DNA from: Klebsiella pneumoniae
GTDB lineage: Bacteria > Pseudomonadota > Gammaproteobacteria > Ga0077536
DNA: 33,877 bases
Assembly (NCBI GenBank): GCA_945873015.1
Contig: CAMCBY010000003.1
Location: 1 to 33,877 of the forward strand
Reading direction: 5' to 3'
In this document: one piece after another, positions 28,872-33,877 of the stretch
Layout of the letters: each line of letters begins with the position of its first letter
How positions within the stretch are numbered: the first letter of the stretch is position 1
Position numbers and translations under genes: made by a program
Notes under the pieces: model-generated
What the model saw: the letters and a program-made list of their open reading frames with translations, nothing else
Database searches by the model: none
What the model was told of the DNA's origin: nothing

Positions 28872-29144
28872 CTAGTTTACTGCATCCTTCAGCGCTTTGC
28901 CAGGTTTGAAACCAGGAACTTTCGATGCCTTGATCTCAATTGCAGCACCCGTTTGCGGATTACGACCTGCTCGTGCCGCGCGACTGCGCACTACGAATGT
29001 ACCGAAACCCACCAGGCTGACTTGTTCATCTTTCTTCAGCGCCGCACAGATGTTGTCGAAGACCGCATCCACGGCGCGCGTTGCAGAAGCTTTGGTAATG
29101 TCTGCGGCAAGCGCGACGGCGTCGATCAGTTCTGCTTTATTCAT
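28872..29144 (-). CDS. hupB: DNA-binding protein HU-beta
   Basis: [32 protein letters not shown]...[46 protein letters not shown]. Confidence 0.97.
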   Translation of the reverse strand: MNKAELIDAVALAADITKASATRAVDAVFDNICAALKKDEQVSLVGFGTFVVRSRAARAGRNPQTGAAIEIKASKVPGFKPGKALKDAVN

Positions 29145-29253
29145 GGAGCTTATCCCCTTAGTCCCAGCGCGGTGAAAATATCAGCTGCGGCGAGTGGGCT
29201 GCGCGCTGATGATTATTGTGGATGGCGTTCGCGTGCCTTGCGAGTGCGCGGCC

Positions 29254-29282
29254 GTTATACCAATCACCCCCAAGAGCGTCAA
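29254..29282 (-). promoter_or_regulatory. Sigma70-type promoter for hupB
   Basis: On the minus strand TTGACG-N17-TATAAC (-35 at 29282-29277, -10 at 29259-29254), about 110 nt upstream of the hupB start. Confidence 0.75.
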
Positions 29283-29283
29283 G

Positions 29284-29311
29284 CAAGCCGGATCCGAATG
29301 GACCCGGCTTG
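29284..29311 (-). terminator. Candidate lon terminator hairpin
   Basis: 12-bp stem with one G-U pair: CAAGCCGGGTCC-ATTC-GGATCCGGCTTG on the minus strand, 12 nt beyond the lon stop; no strong U-tract. Confidence 0.55.
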
Positions 29312-29322
29312 TGACAAGAGCC

Positions 29323-31731
29323 TCAGTGTCGTCTGAGGACGTCGCCGTCCTCATCGCTGGCGGGCTTTTCTTTCGCAGGCGTTGTGCTGGATGCCTCTGC
29401 AACCGGCAGTGGCTCCGGCATACGCAGCAATGCGATTTCAAACACCTCGTCTATCCAACGCACGGGTTTGATCTCAAGCTGCTGAGCTATATTCGCCGGA
29501 ATTTCCGCCAGCTCGCGTTCATTCTCTTTCGGGATCACGACTTGTTTGATACCGCCGCGCAATGCAGCGAGCAGCTTCTCCTTCAAGCCACCGATAGGCA
29601 GCACTTCACCGCGCAAAGTAATTTCACCGGTCATGGCGACACTTGCCTTGACCGGTATACCCGTTAATGCCGAGACCATCGCGGTGCACATGCCGACGCC
29701 GGCGCTTGGGCCATCCTTGGGCGTAGCACCTTCCGGCACGTGGAAGTGCACATCGTTGGTCGCATAGAAATCCGGCACGATGCCGAGCGAGCGGGCACGA
29801 CTGCGTACCACCGTCATGGCAGCCTTAATCGATTCCTGCATCACATCACCGAGTCTACCGGTGTAGATTTCCTTACCCTTACCTGGCACCACTACCGCTT
29901 CAATGGTCAGCAGATCACCCCCGGTTTCGGTCCACGCGAGGCCCGTGACCTGGCCGACACGATCCTCCTCTTCGGCGAGACCGTAGCGGAATCTCTTCAC
30001 GCCGAGGTATTTGTCCAGAATCTTCGGTGTGACCGATACCGACTTGGTCGAAGGTTTTTGCAGAATCCCCTTGACCACCTTACGGCAAATAGTCGCCATC
30101 TCGCGCTCGAGATTACGCACACCAGCTTCACGGGTGTAGAAACGAATCACATCACGCAGCGCAGCCTCCGAGACTTTTACTTCATCGGCTTTAAGGCCTG
30201 CGTTCTCAATCTGCTTGGGCAGCAGATACTTCTGCGCGATGCTGACCTTCTCGTCTTCGGTGTAGCCGGAAATCCGGATGACTTCCATACGGTCCAGCAA
30301 CGGTGCCGGGATGTTGAGGCTATTGGCAGTGGTAACGAACATCACTTCCGACAAGTCGTAATCGACTTCGAGGTAATGATCGTTGAAGGAATTGTTCTGT
30401 TCCGGGTCCAACACTTCAAGCAGTGCCGACGCCGGGTCACCGCGGAAGTCCATCGCCATCTTGTCAACTTCGTCGAGCAGGAACAGCGGATTTCGCGTAC
30501 CGACCTTCGCCATGTTCTGCAGAATCTTGCCCGGCAGCGAGCCGACGTAAGTTCGACGATGCCCTCGAATTTCGGCCTCATCTCGTACGCCACCAAGAGA
30601 CATGCGCACGAATTTGCGATTGGTGGCGCGTGCAATCGAGCGACCGAGGGAGGTCTTACCGACGCCAGGCGGACCAACCAGGCACAAGATCGGGCCTTTC
30701 ATCTTGTTCACGCGCTGCTGCACGGCAAGATGCTCGAGGATGCGCTCTTTGACCTTCTCCAAGCCGTAGTGATCCGATTCGAGTACTTCTTCGGCGCGGT
30801 TCAAATCACGGCTGGTCTTGGAGCGCTTTTTCCATGGCACCGAGACAATCCAGTCGATGTAGTTACGCACCACAGTCGCTTCGGCGGACATCGGCGACAT
30901 CATGCGCAGCTTCTTCAGTTCAGCCTCGGCCTTTTCCCGGGCTTCCTTGGCCATACCAGCGCGCGAGATTTTCTTCGCCAGTTCTTCGAATTCATTAACG
31001 CCGTCTTCACTCTGGCCGAGCTCATTCTGAATGGCCTTCATCTGCTCATTCAGGTAGTACTCGCGCTGGCTCTTCTCCATCTGCTTCTTGACGCGGCCGC
31101 GCAAGCGCTTTTCAACTTGCAGCAGATCGATTTCTGATTCCATGAGGTGAATGAGATGTTCCAGCCGCTCGCGCAGCGGAATAATCTCGAGAACTTCCTG
31201 CTTGTCCTGAATCTTGATCGCCATGTGAGCAGCGATGGTGTCGGCCAGACGCGACGGGTCGTCGATGCTCGACAAGGACGATATGATTTCCGGTGGGACC
31301 TTCTTGTTGAGCTTCACATATTGCTCAAACTGAGTCATGAGTGAGCGACTCAGCACTTCCGCTTCGCGACCACTGACCTGTTCAACCTCTATCATTTCGC
31401 AGTTGGCGGCATAGAGATCGTCAGTTTCGACAAAATCAACAATGCGCGCACGCTGCACACCCTCGACCAGGACCTTGATGGTGCCGTCGGGCAGCTTGAG
31501 CAGTTGCAGAATATTGGACACCGTGCCTACCGCATGGATATCGGCCGGTTGAGGGTTGTCGTCGCCTGCGCTCTTCTGCGCGACCAGCAGAATCTGCTTG
31601 CCATCTTCCATGGCACGCTCCAAGGCTCGAATCGACTTTTCCCGGCCGACGAACAAAGGAATGACCATGTGCGGATAAACGACGACATCACGCAGCGGTA
31701 ATACTGCGAGCACATTATTGGTATCGGTCAT
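29323..31731 (-). CDS. lon: ATP-dependent protease La (LonA)
   Basis: 802 aa; [60 protein letters not shown] (catalytic Ser), [11 protein letters not shown]. Confidence 0.98.
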   Translation of the reverse strand: MTDTNNVLAVLPLRDVVVYPHMVIPLFVGREKSIRALERAMEDGKQILLVAQKSAGDDNPQPADIHAVGTVSNILQLLKLPDGTIKVLVEGVQRARIVDFVETDDLYAANCEMIEVEQVSGREAEVLSRSLMTQFEQYVKLNKKVPPEIISSLSSIDDPSRLADTIAAHMAIKIQDKQEVLEIIPLRERLEHLIHLMESEIDLLQVEKRLRGRVKKQMEKSQREYYLNEQMKAIQNELGQSEDGVNEFEELAKKISRAGMAKEAREKAEAELKKLRMMSPMSAEATVVRNYIDWIVSVPWKKRSKTSRDLNRAEEVLESDHYGLEKVKERILEHLAVQQRVNKMKGPILCLVGPPGVGKTSLGRSIARATNRKFVRMSLGGVRDEAEIRGHRRTYVGSLPGKILQNMAKVGTRNPLFLLDEVDKMAMDFRGDPASALLEVLDPEQNNSFNDHYLEVDYDLSEVMFVTTANSLNIPAPLLDRMEVIRISGYTEDEKVSIAQKYLLPKQIENAGLKADEVKVSEAALRDVIRFYTREAGVRNLEREMATICRKVVKGILQKPSTKSVSVTPKILDKYLGVKRFRYGLAEEEDRVGQVTGLAWTETGGDLLTIEAVVVPGKGKEIYTGRLGDVMQESIKAAMTVVRSRARSLGIVPDFYATNDVHFHVPEGATPKDGPSAGVGMCTAMVSALTGIPVKASVAMTGEITLRGEVLPIGGLKEKLLAALRGGIKQVVIPKENERELAEIPANIAQQLEIKPVRWIDEVFEIALLRMPEPLPVAEASSTTPAKEKPASDEDGDVLRRH

Positions 31732-31756
31732 GATGAAGAGCTCCTGCGAATACCTC

Positions 31757-31776
31757 CCGCTGCGAGTCCGCAGCGG
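31757..31776 (-). other. Hairpin in the lon 5' untranslated/upstream region
   Basis: CCGCTGCG-GACT-CGCAGCGG on the minus strand, perfect 8-bp stem, 25 nt upstream of lon ATG. Confidence 0.5.
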
Positions 31777-31899
31777 ATAGGCACTGAATGTAAGGGAGCC
31801 GGGAGCGGTAACGCCCCGTGCAGATAAGTCAGGTGAGAGTCGCAGAGTGCCCGACGGGCGCGGGAGCGCGCCCGGGAGGCTAAGGCGGCGGAAAGGGAA

Positions 31900-33177
<1,278 letters not shown>

Positions 33178-33184
33178 TCAGGTA

Positions 33185-33865
33185 CTACCTCGAAGATGGA
33201 CCCTTGGCGTCCGGTTTATCGCCGCCGACGGATTCCCGTTTGGACAGCACGGCATCAATAATGCCATAAGTTGCCGCTTCGTCAGCGCTCATAAAGCGAT
33301 CACGATCAGTATCTGCGGCAATCTTTTCCAGCGGCTGCCCGGTGTGGAAAGCGAGGATATCGTTCAGACGGTCGCGCGCCTTGAGGATTTCCCGCGCGTG
33401 GATATCAAAATCCGAGGCCTGACCCTGAAAGCCGCCCAGCGGCTGATGAATCATGACTCGCGAATGCGGCAGGCAATAGCGCTTTTTAGCTGCGCCGCCC
33501 GCCAGCAGCAGGGCACCCATGCTCGCCGCCTGACCGATACACATGGTACTGACGTCCGGCTTGATGAACTGCATGGTGTCGTAGATGGCCAGGCCAGCCG
33601 ACACCGAGCCACCCGGCGAATTGATGTAGAGATGAATGTCCTTGTCGGGATTCTCCGATTCAAGGAACAACATTTGCGCAACGATGACGTTCGCGACGTA
33701 GTCCTCGACCGGCCCGACCAGGAAAATCACACGCTCCTTGAGGAGTCGCGAATAGATGTCGTAGGCACGCTCACCGCGTGCCGACTGCTCGACCACCATC
33801 GGCACGAGATTGAGTGCCCGCGGGCTGCTGGCCTGCATGCGAAAATCGGAATGTTCTATCGACAT
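33185..33865 (-). CDS. clpP: ATP-dependent Clp protease proteolytic subunit ClpP
   Basis: [48 protein letters not shown] (catalytic Ser), [11 protein letters not shown] (catalytic His). Confidence 0.97.
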   Translation of the reverse strand: MSIEHSDFRMQASSPRALNLVPMVVEQSARGERAYDIYSRLLKERVIFLVGPVEDYVANVIVAQMLFLESENPDKDIHLYINSPGGSVSAGLAIYDTMQFIKPDVSTMCIGQAASMGALLLAGGAAKKRYCLPHSRVMIHQPLGGFQGQASDFDIHAREILKARDRLNDILAFHTGQPLEKIAADTDRDRFMSADEAATYGIIDAVLSKRESVGGDKPDAKGPSSR

Positions 33866-33877
33866 CAGGTACTTGCC

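Noticed and set aside
29740-31137. 465-aa plus-strand ORF opposite lon
   Set aside because: Antisense shadow of a highly conserved gene in high-GC DNA; no recognisable domain.

Overview
High-GC, gammaproteobacterial-type chromosomal window, almost entirely housekeeping genes. From left to right: yciO-like gene; bolA-like / orphan beta-class DNA methyltransferase / dapE; aceA; clpS-clpA; MaoC dehydratase; a REP/BIME-like inverted repeat; argA; ilvD; lytic transglycosylase; an isolated lpxD-like gene; EamA transporter; HMG-CoA lyase; gor; an interrupted peroxiredoxin gene; DUF427; MATE transporter; yejFEBA-type peptide ABC transporter; fabI; ppiD; tRNA-Asp and tRNA-Val; hupB; lon; clpX; clpP. 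The most notable observation is at 17052-17591. A peroxiredoxin with a predicted signal peptide is split in the ORF track by an in-frame TGA (17265-17267). That TGA falls exactly at the peroxidatic Cys position of the PxxxTxxC motif (PKAFTGG-U-TAQC). The same frame continues with the rest of the Prx fold, and a strong two-segment stem-loop (17273-17307, apical loop CGUGA) starts 5 nt after the TGA. Together these indicate a selenocysteine-containing, probably exported peroxiredoxin with a bacterial SECIS element, directly downstream of glutathione reductase. No CRISPR array, prophage or transposase was seen.
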